A stretch of 64,000 nucleotides of DNA from Epiperipatus broadwayi (Eukaryota > Onychophora > Udeonychophora > Euonychophora > Peripatidae): NCBI GenBank assembly GCA_028023455.1, contig JAQFVV010000111.1:1617909-1681908 (forward strand), in the 5' to 3' direction. Position 1 is the stretch's first letter. Every line of letters starts with the position of its first letter. This document shows positions 33,439 to 44,400 of this stretch, one piece after another. The notes beneath the pieces were generated by a model that saw nothing but the letters and a program-made list of their open reading frames with translations, was not told where the DNA came from and searched no databases. A program made the position numbers and the translations under genes.

Positions 33439-35568
33439 TGTAACGGGCACAGACGTCATTAATTGTTTTTTTTATTAGTAAACATGAAAAAAATAAAAGT
33501 TCGCAAATAAAACTTTTTTTTTAAGAATTAAAAATTGAAAATTAAAATTCTATACTAAACTCGTATCTATATAATCGCACAGATGAAAAAAATTATTAAA
33601 ATAAAACTTTATTAAAAAAAAAAGAAAAAGGATTTTAAAACTAAATTGTCAGTAAAGATTTAAAGATAAAAATATATCTAAATTTGTACAAAACAAATTA
33701 ATTAATGTTATTGAAAAAATGGAAATGATTAATTTAATTAGTCAAATGTAAACTAGCCTTGGGCATTTAAATGTATAAGCATCGGTCAGATAAAAAAACA
33801 ATAGAAACTAATAGCCAATGAATGAAAAACAATGGAATCGGACCTCAGCGAAAGGACCATCACATCGTCGTGACATAATGTCCACTGGATCTGAAAGGCT
33901 ACTGTAAAAAGTGAGTGGAATAATAGATTATTACGAGATGTGACTATATGTGTTAGTGCGGAGTTGAAGGAGAAGGGATTGAAAAAACGCACTCTTCAAT
34001 CCCTTCAGTTGTTATAAAAAAAAAAAAGAAATGAAACATTGCTTTTCTTATACTGAGGACAACAGGATCATTGGGGGATTTAACGTGGATTCCATACGGC
34101 ATGCAATGGATAAAGAGGAACGTTTTAAAAATCGTAAGAACTTTAAAAACATTTTGAAACACTAAGAACTTTAAAATATAAATTTTCTCAGTATTTAATC
34201 TATAAGAAATAGAATCCTATCTGACCAACTTTATTTACTAATAAGTAATTTTAATTTGATGTATTTCTTTGTAAAATCATTTCCATTTATTTTTTTTGTT
34301 CTTTTAAGTTTTATTATGACTGTTTTGTTTTTCGTTAAATTAAATTTTATAAATGTTAAACTTAAGTCGGGTGTGAATGGCTATATAGATTTGTAAAGTT
34401 ATATTAGGGGAGGGTAATCTTAGGTTATTTGTTTCGTAGTTAAATTGGGTCAATGGATTGGATATATTGGTGTAATTAGTAGATGTAGTACGAGATTCGC
34501 TACGGGCAGAATCGCTTTATACGCCGCACACTTCTTTTTTGGCCTATGGAATGCGATTCGTAAGTCAGCAAAATGACCACAGTCCTTTCCTATGGAGTTT
34601 TTTTTTATTGCTCTTCTTGTCAGATAGATGAAGTATTCCTATCTGACGAGAGGCAATTTCTTCTCTTAACCTTTTGTGCTGCCGTATTTCGTATTACATT
34701 GAAGGCATCGATATATCAGATGAATTGACATTAGTTTGACTGCGAACTTTAGGCCTAAGGTTAAATAAGAATAGAATATTTTCTTTCAAATGCAAATCTA
34801 TGTAGTTTATTCATGCTCGACACTCTAAATAAAAATGCATTAAATTTAAGTTGGGTATGGACGTTGCATGGATTCGTTATCGGTTAATTATGTTTTTGGT
34901 TTTCATATTTGATCAAAATATATAGACATTCGGTAAATAATGATACCTTACGGTATCTAAAATGTATTTATTCGGATGTCTTTTAAGTTATTGGTGTCTC
35001 TGCGGTATCTTATGATGAATACCATTGGGTTTTTTGTATTCCCTATGCAATTGACGGTATCAATGACTTTGTATTTTGATCGTTTATGTTTGTTTTGAAA
35101 TGTTTTTTAACCGTGTAATCTATATAACCGATCTATACTCAACATTTTAAAACAAACTTTTATAAACCCATCTGTGCGAACTTATAATAGGATAAAAATT
35201 AAAATGTAAATTAAAATCTAAAATAAAAGTTAAAAATAATGTTAAATGTTAAAGTAAACATGCTAAAATAATAATGTTAAATTTTATATATATGTGCGTA
35301 AATAAATGTTTGTATGTTAATTACTGGCAGTGGCTTATTTTATTCTTTTTTAAAAATTATTCTTAGATAAGAATTTATGAAATATAAATCTCTGCTATTT
35401 CATTGAGTTAGTGACAATGGGCTAACGACCGGAATCAACCAATATAAAATAAATAAATTTTTTTTTTAACTTACGTATCTGCCTACTATATAAATTTTTC
35501 TAGGTTCAAATGCCTAGATAGCGCCCTGTAGTGCAGATTACATTAAGCTCTAAATCCGGGTTGTTATA
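33439..35568 (+). repeat. CpG-richer block with LTR-like ends (possible solo LTR)
   Basis: The block begins TGTAACGGGCACAGACG and ends CCGGGTTGTTATA, both ends abutting AT microsatellites. TGTAACGGGC starts and GGTTGTTACA-like ends are typical of Gypsy-type LTRs (family knowledge); the last CA reads TA here. The interior keeps far more CpG words than its neighbours (GCTACGGGCAGAATCGC, ACGCCGCACAC, CTGACGAGAGGC) and has internal inverted repeats: CGCACAGATG near 33575 with CATCTGTGCG near 35167, AAGGGATTGAA near 33975 with TTCAATCCCTT near 34000, and TCAGATAG with CTATCTGA near 34620-34650. No ORF. It could be a long solo LTR, another non-coding transposon or a regulatory island. Confidence 0.35.
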
Positions 35569-35984
35569 ATATATATATATATGTTAAGATTATAGCAGAA
35601 ACAAAATTAAACATTTATTACATAATAATAATAGTTTATACAAGCACTTTAATACGCTAGGTGAAGAAGCTGTTAGTGATAATAAAACAATCAAAGTAAA
35701 TTAATGCAAGCCTAGCGCTTTTGGGGTTTTGTCCCTCATATTCATGGCCAAAACAGATTTTAAATTGTTGTTGTGATATTGATAAATGGTAATGTATGTA
35801 AATGCGTATGTAAATTAACTTGTCCATTTTCTGGAGATAGCAAAACATGTGTAACGTCTATTAATTGTGCTGTTATCATTGATGATAAAGTAGTTATTAA
35901 TAACAAACTACGGCACCCATTTCCATATATTTTACTACATATTCACACATTTATATTCACTCTAAAAATAAGAAAAGAAATGGT

Positions 35985-37080
35985 ACTTAAGGATAATCCC
36001 AGACATCAAAGTTGATTATGAATAATTATGTTTTCAATGGCATAGTTATCCCATAACCCTAACAATGCTTTATTTGTTAATATTAAAAAATATCAATAAA
36101 TCAATTATAAACTCTCGCTAACTTTAAAAAATAGCAATAAATATTTTATAAATTCCATTCACAGAAATAACACAAAACTATGACAATAAATTTTAAATAA
36201 TATAAATCTAATAATTCAAGCTACAAGGATTTTTTTTAAAAAAACAAAAAGTGATTAAGGTCAGTGGCTAGCTCTAGATCTATATAATCTTTTTCTCAAA
36301 CATATCAACAAACCACATATAAGTTTCAAAAAAAATTGAAGACTTATGTGCTATATTATAACATGTACTTTATTATGTATAAAGCTTTCACTTTTATATA
36401 TTTTGATTCAAAATATTATTATTATTTAATTTAATATATTTATGATTTAACTAATGATCATTTTATATCATTGGTATAATCTCACATAATGTATTGAGAT
36501 AATTCTACTTCCACAAATTTAAAGATTTAATTGGCTTATTATCTCACCACATGAAGTGAATTTCAGATATTATACCAATAATATAAAATAATCATTAGTT
36601 AAATCAACAAATATATTGAATAATATTATTTTGAATAAATAAAAACAAAAACTATATACATAATAAAATATATATTATAATATAACAAACACTTAAAATC
36701 TTTTTACAACTTATGTGTGGTTTGTTGATATGTTTGAGAGAAAGATTATATATATCTAAAGACTAGCCGCTGACATGAATAACCCACCTTCCAGTCACTT
36801 TTTGTTTTTAAAACAAATTCATGTAGTTTGAGTTATTAAATTTATTTTATTTAAAATTTATTGTCGTAGTTTTGTGTTAGTTCTGTGAATGAAATTTATA
36901 ATACATTTATTGCTATTTTTTATAGTTAGCAAAAATTTATAATCAATTTATTAATATTTTCTAATATTATCAAGTAAAGCATTCGATAGAGTTACAGGTC
37001 AACTATGCCAGTGAAAATGTATAACTATCCATAATCAACCTTGGTTCCTAGGATTACCAAGAAAAACTTATCGTACCTAT
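35985..37080. mobile_element. 1.1-kb palindrome (foldback element, family F)
   Basis: A giant inverted repeat with arms of roughly 500 bases centred near 36510. Matching pairs from outside inward: GGTACTTAAGGATAATCC with TAGGATTACCAAGAAAAACT; GTTGATTATGAATAATTATG with the complement of ATAACTATCCATAATCAACC; AATGGCATAGTTATCC with TCAACTATGCCAGTG; TTCACAGAAATAACACAAAA with GTTTTGTGTTAGTTCTGTGA; AACATATCAACAAACCACAT with TGTGTGGTTTGTTGATATGT; TTAACTAATGATCATTTTAT with the complement near 36580. No coding capacity. Its origin is inferred to be a non-autonomous DNA element; no target duplication was identified. Confidence 0.85.
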
Positions 37081-37089
37081 ATTTTTTAA

Positions 37090-38420
37090 ATCAAGTAAAT
37101 AGTGATGTCAGACTTGCTCATCACAATTAAATGTGTTCTAGGTGATATTCCTTTATTTTCAGTAACTTTCCCAATCAAAATGTAATAGTAATCTCATTTT
37201 CAGTAGACTGTTATTTCTCTAGATGTCTTAATGTTTTTAATATGTATTGACTTAAGAAAGGTTCTTAAATTTTGTAAAACTTTTAGCATCATGCTTAAAA
37301 ACATTTCATTGAGTGAAATAGCGAATACCAAATTCAGAAAGGATAACAAAGGAAAAATAAAAAATGTATGCTTTCAACATAAACTGAAGAAATTTTTAGT
37401 GAATATAATCGTGCACAGTACTCCGAGACAGAAACAAAGACTACTATCACATTGTATAATTTATTAAAAAATTTGTTTGTTTTTTTGTTTTAAATAAAAA
37501 GCATGATTGCATATGGTGTTCAAAGATAGAAAATGGCTACTGGTTTGTGAGAAAATTTATTAAGTTTATGAATTTTAATACTTTTCTTGTTTATTTACCT
37601 TTTTATCTTTATTTTTGGATAGCATATAACTGAAGAAGTGTATATTAATACATTATGATTCTTAGCTTCAGTGTATATTGAAAATCTGTGAAATCAAGTT
37701 TTGATTACTATCTGTATACTTTAATTAAATTTAAAATGCTACTGACAGTGGGGAACTTAATGACCTCTAAAAACTGCTGATAATATTCAAGCATTATTAT
37801 TTAATTATAATGTTCTACTTCCTACTTATGTAATTTGACTTCAGGCACAAAACTTAGCATTCATTCATTTGAAAAAAAAATTACAGACTGAAAAAAAGAG
37901 TTTAAAAACTAAAATTCCTATAGATGAATATCAATAATTTTATCAACATTCTTTCTGGCAGAGAATTTAACATAAATATTTCTGAAAAATAATCCAAATC
38001 TAATTTTAAATAAAATTGCTATTGATGAAAATCAGTTCTTTATATAAATCACTTCAGAAAACATTAAATGATATTGACTAATCAGTATTGAATTTATTAA
38101 TGTAAAAAAAAAGAACTATAAAGTTATGTAACATCCAAAAATTTATTTCAATTCTAATTTGTTTTTGATTTTGATATTAACTTTCTCATTATATAAATAA
38201 AATTCATTATAAATAATAATAATTACAAAAAAAAAAAAAACTGCTTCATTATTCAAATAAATAAATATGCCTTAAGCTTCCAAAACATATATTATAACGG
38301 AACTCAGAACTAGCTATAAATAACTTAAATGTCCTAAATTAAAATGATATTTATATTTATTTCTAATCTAAATTTTAAACAATAAATATTTTGTATATAT
38401 TTGCTGTCCTATTATTCAAA
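37090..38420. other. AT-rich non-coding DNA
   Basis: No gene supported. A 78-codon plus frame at 37231-37467 has random AT-rich composition and no recognisable motif. Confidence 0.55.
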
Positions 38421-38421
38421 C

Positions 38422-38979
38422 AGGAGTTTATATAAACAATGAGGATTGCCAATTCCTCTACAAGCTTTATGATAAATGCTTAGCCAGAGTCAGCACTTAA
38501 AATATACCAGTCAGGAACCCCCCCCCCCCAACCCCTGATCATGGTTTCGTGCTTTGGCACTCCTCAGAGAGGTGTCAGGATAGGTTCAGACACACCCCTG
38601 ACCATGGTTTCGTGCTTTGGCACTCCTCAGAGAGGTGTCAAGATAGGTTCAGATACTAGATCTAAAAATACCAACCCAAAGCCAAGCACTTATCTAAAAG
38701 TTATCTACTGAGTGGAAAATCTGAAATTTTCAGACATCCACATGTCTTCAAACCCAGCTATCCAACTCAAATAGCTATATGGGGCTGATAGATCTTCAGC
38801 CATACCATGGTCAGGGGTGGGGGGGTTCTGACAGGAATATTTTAAGTGCTGGCTCTGGCTAAGCATTTATCATAAAGCTTGTAGAGGAATTGGCAATTCT
38901 TATTGTTTATAACTTACAAACTTAAGAGATAGGGTCATGTGATCAATGGCTCTTATTTTGACTATTTAGGAGTTTATAT
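38422..38979. mobile_element. Foldback element, family C, with flanking direct repeat
   Basis: The inverted arms are about 95 bases. The left arm (38431-38530) carries CAATGAGGATTGCCAATTCC, CTTTATGATAAATGCTTAGC and AGTCAGCACTTAAAATAT, then poly-C. The right arm (about 38818-38915) carries poly-G, ATATTTTAAGTGCTGGCTCT, GCTAAGCATTTATCATAAAG and GGAATTGGCAATTCTTATTG. The 12-base word AGGAGTTTATAT occurs at 38422-38433 and again at 38968-38979, a possible target duplication. The interior is GC-richer and contains a 63-bp tandem duplication. A partial second copy lies at 11239-11345. Confidence 0.82.
38532..38655 (+). repeat. 63-bp tandem duplication inside foldback C
   Basis: Two copies at 38532-38594 and 38595-38655, both reading CCCCTGAYCATGGTTTCGTG, then CTTTGGCACTCCTCAGAGAG and GTGTCARGATAGGTTCAGA. 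Nearly identical, so the duplication is recent. Confidence 0.93.
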
Positions 38980-39449
38980 GGTTAATATTTTTACATATTA
39001 GCCATAGAGATAGTATAAATTATAAACCCATGACCACATTTCCAGACCGATGCACTCACTCTATGGCTGCAAAAATCAAACACCTCTTCTGTGGATATTT
39101 TTATTTATATGATTCCTGGTTGCCATCTAGTCAAAACCAACTAGAATATCAACCCCAAAAAAAGGGTTTTAAAAATTGCTTCCAGCGTTTGATTCACCTG
39201 CAAGAAACTGGCTTAAACCCTTTGAGACCGAAAACCGCTTGTTTACGCATTAAAAAAAGTTTACAATTTCGACCGCAATAGCGTGCAAACCGTATACGTC
39301 ACAGTTACGCTTTTTTTTTCTTTCTCTCCGCCATTTTTCTATCTTTTTGTACGTCTAAAAATTTTTTCTGTGCGATGAAAATTAGATTTTTTATAGCAAT
39401 TTTTGTAAAGTACATTATTAAAATTTTGTAATTTTTTTTATCTTTCTAG

Positions 39450-39575
39450 ATTTTATCAACCGATAAAAAAAATATACGGAGAAAACAATTATTTTCGCCG
39501 CTAAACGTAATTACGTTTCTAACGAACTTTTCTGTTGATGTGTTTGATCTTGAGGTTTCGTATTCCCCATTACCT
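39450..39575 (+). pseudogene. Exon-like segment 1 within the piggyBac-like element
   Basis: A segment of 126 bases with a pyrimidine-rich acceptor (TTTTTTATCTTTCTAG) and a donor (CCTGTAAGTATT). One frame is open for all 42 codons, including RRKQLFSPLNV and DVFDLEVSYSPLP. The CpG content is higher than the surroundings. No family recognised; it could be an N-terminal exon of the element's former transposase. Confidence 0.3.
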
Positions 39576-39664
39576 GTAAGTATTCAACATTCATCATCAT
39601 CATCTCCCACTAATATATAATAATTGCTTGTAATTCCTTTGGGTTATTTATTTTATTTTATTTA

Positions 39665-40330
39665 CTGTTTTTATACATTTCATTGTAGATAAGTTTTTAT
39701 TCATTTTATAGCATACTTTGCAGATAACTTTTTATTCATTTGATAGCATACTTTGCTATTATGGTTTGCTATGTAATAATGCATAATTTAGCTCACTCTT
39801 ACCCTCATGATATTCCAATAATGTAGTAATTATTTTTTACATGCATAACTTAGAATTTACTACTTTTTTATTCGTTTCATTATAGATAACTTTTTATTTA
39901 TTTGATAGCATACTTTGCTATTATGGTTTGCTATGTAATAATGCATAATTTAGCTCACTCTTACCCTCATGATATTCCAATAATGTAGTAATTATTTTTT
40001 ACATGCATAACTTAGAATTTACTACGTTTTTATTCATTTCATTGTAAATAACTTTTTATTCATTTTATAGCATACTTTGCAGATAACTTTTTATTCATTT
40101 GATAGCATACTTTGCTATTATGGTTTGCTATGTAATAATGCATAATTTAGCTCACTCTTACCCTCATGATATTCCAATAATGTAGTAATTATTTTTTACA
40201 TGCATAACTTAGAATTTACTACATTTTTATTCGTTTCATTATAGATAACTTTTTATTTATTTGATAGCATACTTTGCTATTATGGTTTGCTATGTAATAA
40301 TGCATAATTTAGCTCACCCTTACCAGTTGC
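39665..40330 (+). repeat. Tandem array with 359-bp higher-order unit (162 + 197)
   Basis: The word GATAGCATAC recurs at 39742, 39904, 40101 and 40263, giving spacings of 162, 197 and 162. The 197-bp unit is a 162-bp unit plus a 35-base partial repeat (ATAACTTTTTATTCATTTTA then TAGCATACTTTGC). The array is therefore a higher-order repeat of 359 bp (39742 to 40101), nearly identical between the two periods. Each unit carries GGTTTGCTATGTAATAATGC, CATAATTTAGCTCACTCTTA and CATAACTTAGAATTTACTA. Confidence 0.93.
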
Positions 40331-40554
40331 TCCACATCATCATCATCAGTTATTTTGAAATTGATTTTGCTCATGCATTTATATTTTCAACAATTTGCAA
40401 ACTGTCTTCAAACTATCCACTCTGTTCTGTGAAACTAACAAGGTGAAAAAAAATAAATACCTCACAATGCTGAATCAACAGTCATCATCATCTCCCACTC
40501 ATATATAATAATTGCTTGTAATTCCTTTTGATTATTTATTTTATTTTATTTACT

Positions 40555-40880
40555 ATGTTGTTATTCATTTTATTTTAGAAACAAATTTTTAAATTATTTA
40601 TTTGCATATTTGGCAATTATGATTTGCCATGAAATAATGCATAATTTATCTCGCCCCACCCCTGATTTTTCAATAATATAGTCATTATTTTTTACCCCCA
40701 TAACTTAGAATTTACTATGTTGTTATTCATTTTATTTTAGAAACAAATTTTTAAATTATTTATTTGCATATTTGGCAATTATGATCTGCCATGAAATAAT
40801 GCATAATTTATCTCGCCCCACCCCTGATTTTTCAATAATATAGTCATTATTTTTTACCCCCATAACTTAGAATTTACTAA
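40555..40880 (+). repeat. Second array, two 162-bp units
   Basis: GTTGTTATTCATTTTATTTT starts at 40557 and 40719, exactly 162 apart, and the two units are almost identical. They are diverged homologues of the 39.7-kb units (ATGATTTGCCATGAAATAAT and CATAATTTATCTCGCCCCAC against GGTTTGCTATGTAATAATGC and CATAATTTAGCTCACTCTTA). The lead-in sequence CATCATCTCCCACT then ATATAATAATTGCTTGTAAT precedes both arrays (39598 and 40486), so a larger segment was duplicated. Confidence 0.92.
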
Positions 40881-40935
40881 AGTTATTACTGTTATTTTTT
40901 TTTTGATCCTCACTAAAACCTTGCATTTCTAATAG

Positions 40936-41060
40936 ATATCCCGCATAGAGGGCCTAGAAAAACAACTGCTTGCAAAAATAGAACATATAGAGTGTCAAGC
41001 AGAAAAAAGAAATTGAAATGGTCACCTTTTGCCACATTACACCAACAATCTGTAACTCAG
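40936..41060 (+). pseudogene. Exon-like segment 2 within the piggyBac-like element
   Basis: Acceptor TTCTAATAG and donor CAG-GTAGGT enclose 125 bases, GC-richer than the flanks, open in one frame with HRGPRKTTACKNRTY, SSRKKKLKWSPF and LHQQSVTQ. The basic RKKKLKW stretch could be a nuclear or DNA-binding segment. Its open phase does not match direct joining to segment 1, so an intervening exon or decay must be assumed. Family not proven. Confidence 0.3.
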
Positions 41061-41409
41061 GTAGGTCATGTTATATATTATTTTTTTCTGCATTTTATGA
41101 CGAATGTGATGAAGCTGTCTATGAAATTGTCATTTTAGGCTATATCTTTCAAAATTGAGAGTTTGTGAACCAATGTAAAAATAAAGATATTTAAAAATGT
41201 AAAAAATCTCCTTTCTTTAATTATTTTTTTGTGGTAATGACTATTTTATCAGCTTCATTACATTCTTTCATATTTGCACTTTCTAAAAATGTATATATAT
41301 TTGTTATTTATTGTAATAAATTAGACATTTCATTTAAAATTGTATGTCCTGTAATTTTTTCTGTGAATTCAAAATGGCCGTTCAGGTCTCTAGGGGTTAA
41401 ATTAGATTA

Positions 41410-44400
41410 TCAGACAGAGCATATTTGAAACACACATATATAATTCTAAATTGATTTAATATTATATGATAATTAAAATGTTAAATGGTGAGGTATTGAG
41501 AGAGCACTAAGCCAAATTAGCAAATTAAAAATAATGTTTATTTACACACACACACACACACACACACAAACAAAATAATCAAAATAAAAAATAAATTAAA
41601 TTACATTAATTATAGTTTTTTTACTATGGATTAGTCCATTTCTAACTAGGAATAAACACTCAATTATTTTTAGTCCATAAAATTTGTAATGTGAATAAAA
41701 TTTGTCTAGACTTTGAATTTATCATATATCTTTACATTTATCTAAGTTTTTGGTCTAGCTTTATTTCTGAAGTGCATCCCTGTCCTCTTGAATGTTGACT
41801 GAGCTCATAATTGGCATTTCCAGCTTTTTTTAGCAACTGATTCCTCCTTTTTTCAGGGACAGCATATATCTTGGGTCTTGTTTGGCAGTACCTTTCTATA
41901 GCTACAGGTAGATATCTCAGCAATAATGGTCAATAACATTTACTACGTGTGAGATCAAATGTAGAAGAAAGTAGGCAGTGTACATCAAATTAACACCCCT
42001 CTATGGTTTAGCAGCACATGATAAGATTAATATGTCTGTGTCTATAGTTATACATTTCTGATGGATATACTGGAAACTTTGTATAGCAAACCAGCAGTAG
42101 TGAGTATAACACATGACTGAACTGATCGCAAACTGGATTATACACTCTTAACTGAAAACTTAACAGAATCATAGACTTACAGCAAAATTCATCAGAAAAT
42201 AATACAATAAAAAATGTATAACTTTTATATACTTGCTATTCATTGTCTGAGACCACCCTACATTATTAATTAGTTTTTTCAAATTATTTTTAATTAATCT
42301 TTTTACTTACAACTGGATTAAACTTTATCTAATCAATTGGACATACTAATATCTAATAAAATATAATTCCTCCTGATCAAATAATTTACAAAATATTTTG
42401 ATTTTTAATTAATTCTCTAATTTAGAGTTATAATTTATTTTCTTTGCTTTCATAATCCATTGGAATAGTCTTTTTTTAGTTAAAAGACTAGATAAATATT
42501 CTTTTAAAATATTAAATCTAAAAATTTCCTACATTGCAATAGGTTTTAATCAGACTTCTATTTTTACTTAGTAAAGTCTTTTTTATTTAAAATATATATA
42601 TACATTTTTTTTTAATATTTTAAAATGTTTTATATAACACATATATATGTTTGTATCACAATATGTACGATATCCCCCCTCCATATATATGATATTTGGC
42701 TCCAAGTTTTGGATACAGAAATTCTAAGACAATAGCAAATTAAGATACAATGTGCACATTAATGTTCATATATTTATGCAAAGTTGAAAGTGATGTATAC
42801 ATTGCATATGCATTAGGAATAAAAAAATTAAAATATATAGAAAATTTAAATTTATTATTAATTTCTAATTTTTTATTTTACATTTAATATTAATTTTGAA
42901 CAATGGATAACTGAAACCTCAAGTATGGAAAGTGCAGTAAAGGAGTGGAGGAAGGGGAACATATTGATAGCTAGATGTCACTCCATTCTATTAATCTATG
43001 TAAGAGAAGGGGCACTGCTTGACTTCTCCATCTAATAAAATGATCCATTATTTAAAAAACCTGTTTATCAAACTGTTTATTATGCCCTTTAATATCTGAT
43101 GACTTGCTCAATCTTAAGCAAAATAGCAGTTACCAACTACATGATAATAATTTTGAGAACTCATATGATGTTTAACTTTTAGATGCAGATAGAATATAAT
43201 TAATTTGAATATCCATTATTCAATATCCACATAAAATTTTAAAGATAATGTATAACCCACTACAATAAATTTATAGATACACTGGATGTCCTGCAGCTTT
43301 ATTCACATTAGTAGGAAATTACATTTTTTAAAACAAATAATATGAAGTAAAAATTCAAAAAGAAAAAAGAAAATCATGCAAGATTCATTGAGATTAGTAC
43401 AATATTTGTTGAGTTATTAAATAATAAATAAACTTTGTACAAAGAATAAATGATAAAGAATCAACTTTATGCACAAAAGAACCATCTTTAACTTAAATAT
43501 TTCTGAATTGTTTTAGAGCTTTAGTATTTATCCTGGTTGTTGACTGCAAATCCTGTAATCCTTATTCAAATTATACTATTACATCTTTTGTTAATTCTCA
43601 TTTTTGTATATACATACAGATGAATCAATCCTTAGAACAGGATTTTTCTAAATTATTTATTTTTAAAAATAATAGCAGTGTGCATAAAAAATTAATTATC
43701 TTTTATCGTCTTTTATAACATGCTTTAAACAACATTTGAAAGTTTGCTTGTTTATTTGTTACTGATTAATATTTCCCATCGTTTGTATTTGTAATATAAA
43801 TTTGCATATGGTTGTTCAGTTGCATAGCAAAGTGGTTTCTTTCTTCTTTATAATCTAAAGCTGAATGCAAATTTGAATTATTTGTTACTTAATAATTCCA
43901 CAAATAACTCCCAATTTTATTAATAGTTTTTTTTCTGTGAAATAATATATTAATAATTTTTGAATTTACTGCAAAATATTACTTTTAAATGGTGAAAATT
44001 TCCCTAACAATCAAATTCTGTATCTGCCGTTTTGCCAGCATTAGGAAATTCACATTTTTTTTTCCAAATAATTAAGTACCAGAAAGCAAAAAGTTCTCCA
44101 AAAAAAATCAGACAAGATTCGTCAAGATTATTGCAATATGTGTTGAGTTATTAGTAACAAACTTTCACATATATATAATAGATTTATAAATTAAAAATAA
44201 TTCAGTAAATACTGACAAATTAATAAGCCTACTTAAAATAAACTGCCCATATTTTTATTCATTTTAGCAGAGAATTTAGGCCCGCTCCCGGGGGGGGGGC
44301 GAGTCAAAATTCTAAAAATTCAGAAATTAAAAGCCTTTAAACCAGGCATTTTCGATTAATGGTGTTTTATCTGTATTTCTAAACACTAAGACTAACAAAT

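Larger units (their letters stand above)
39213..41400 (+). mobile_element. Candidate piggyBac-like element, TTAA-bounded
   Basis: The left end is TTAA (39213-39216) followed by ACCCTTTGAGACCGAAAACC; the right end is GGCCGTTCAGGTCTCTAGGGG followed by TTAA (41397-41400). Read inward, the ends share CCC-T-x-GAGACC, i.e. short degenerate inverted repeats beginning with C runs next to TTAA, as in piggyBac superfamily elements (family knowledge). The interior has a GC-richer left end, two exon-like segments and a tandem array of 162-bp units. No catalytic core is visible, so the element would be non-autonomous. The boundaries are an inference from the TTAA and end similarity; chance TTAA is common in this AT-rich DNA. 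Confidence 0.45.

Noticed and set aside
35657-36015. ORFs of 63 codons (minus) and 80 codons (plus)
   Set aside because: They overlap the outer edge of the 1.1-kb palindrome or AT-rich flank and have no recognisable motif.
39030-39281. 83-codon plus ORF
   Set aside because: It crosses the putative TTAA boundary of the piggyBac-like element and shows no domain; composition-driven.
39665-40880. CRISPR-like array
   Set aside because: Direct repeats are head-to-tail 162-bp monomers without spacer structure, in eukaryotic DNA; this is a satellite-type tandem repeat.
41738-41923. 61-codon minus ORF containing PEKRRNQLLKKAGN
   Set aside because: Slightly protein-like, but no family recognised and no splice context; could be a transposon scrap.
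44281-44302. GC-rich spot around CCCGCTCCCGGGGGGGGGGCG
   Set aside because: Too short to be a CpG island or promoter; most likely a homopolymer expansion.
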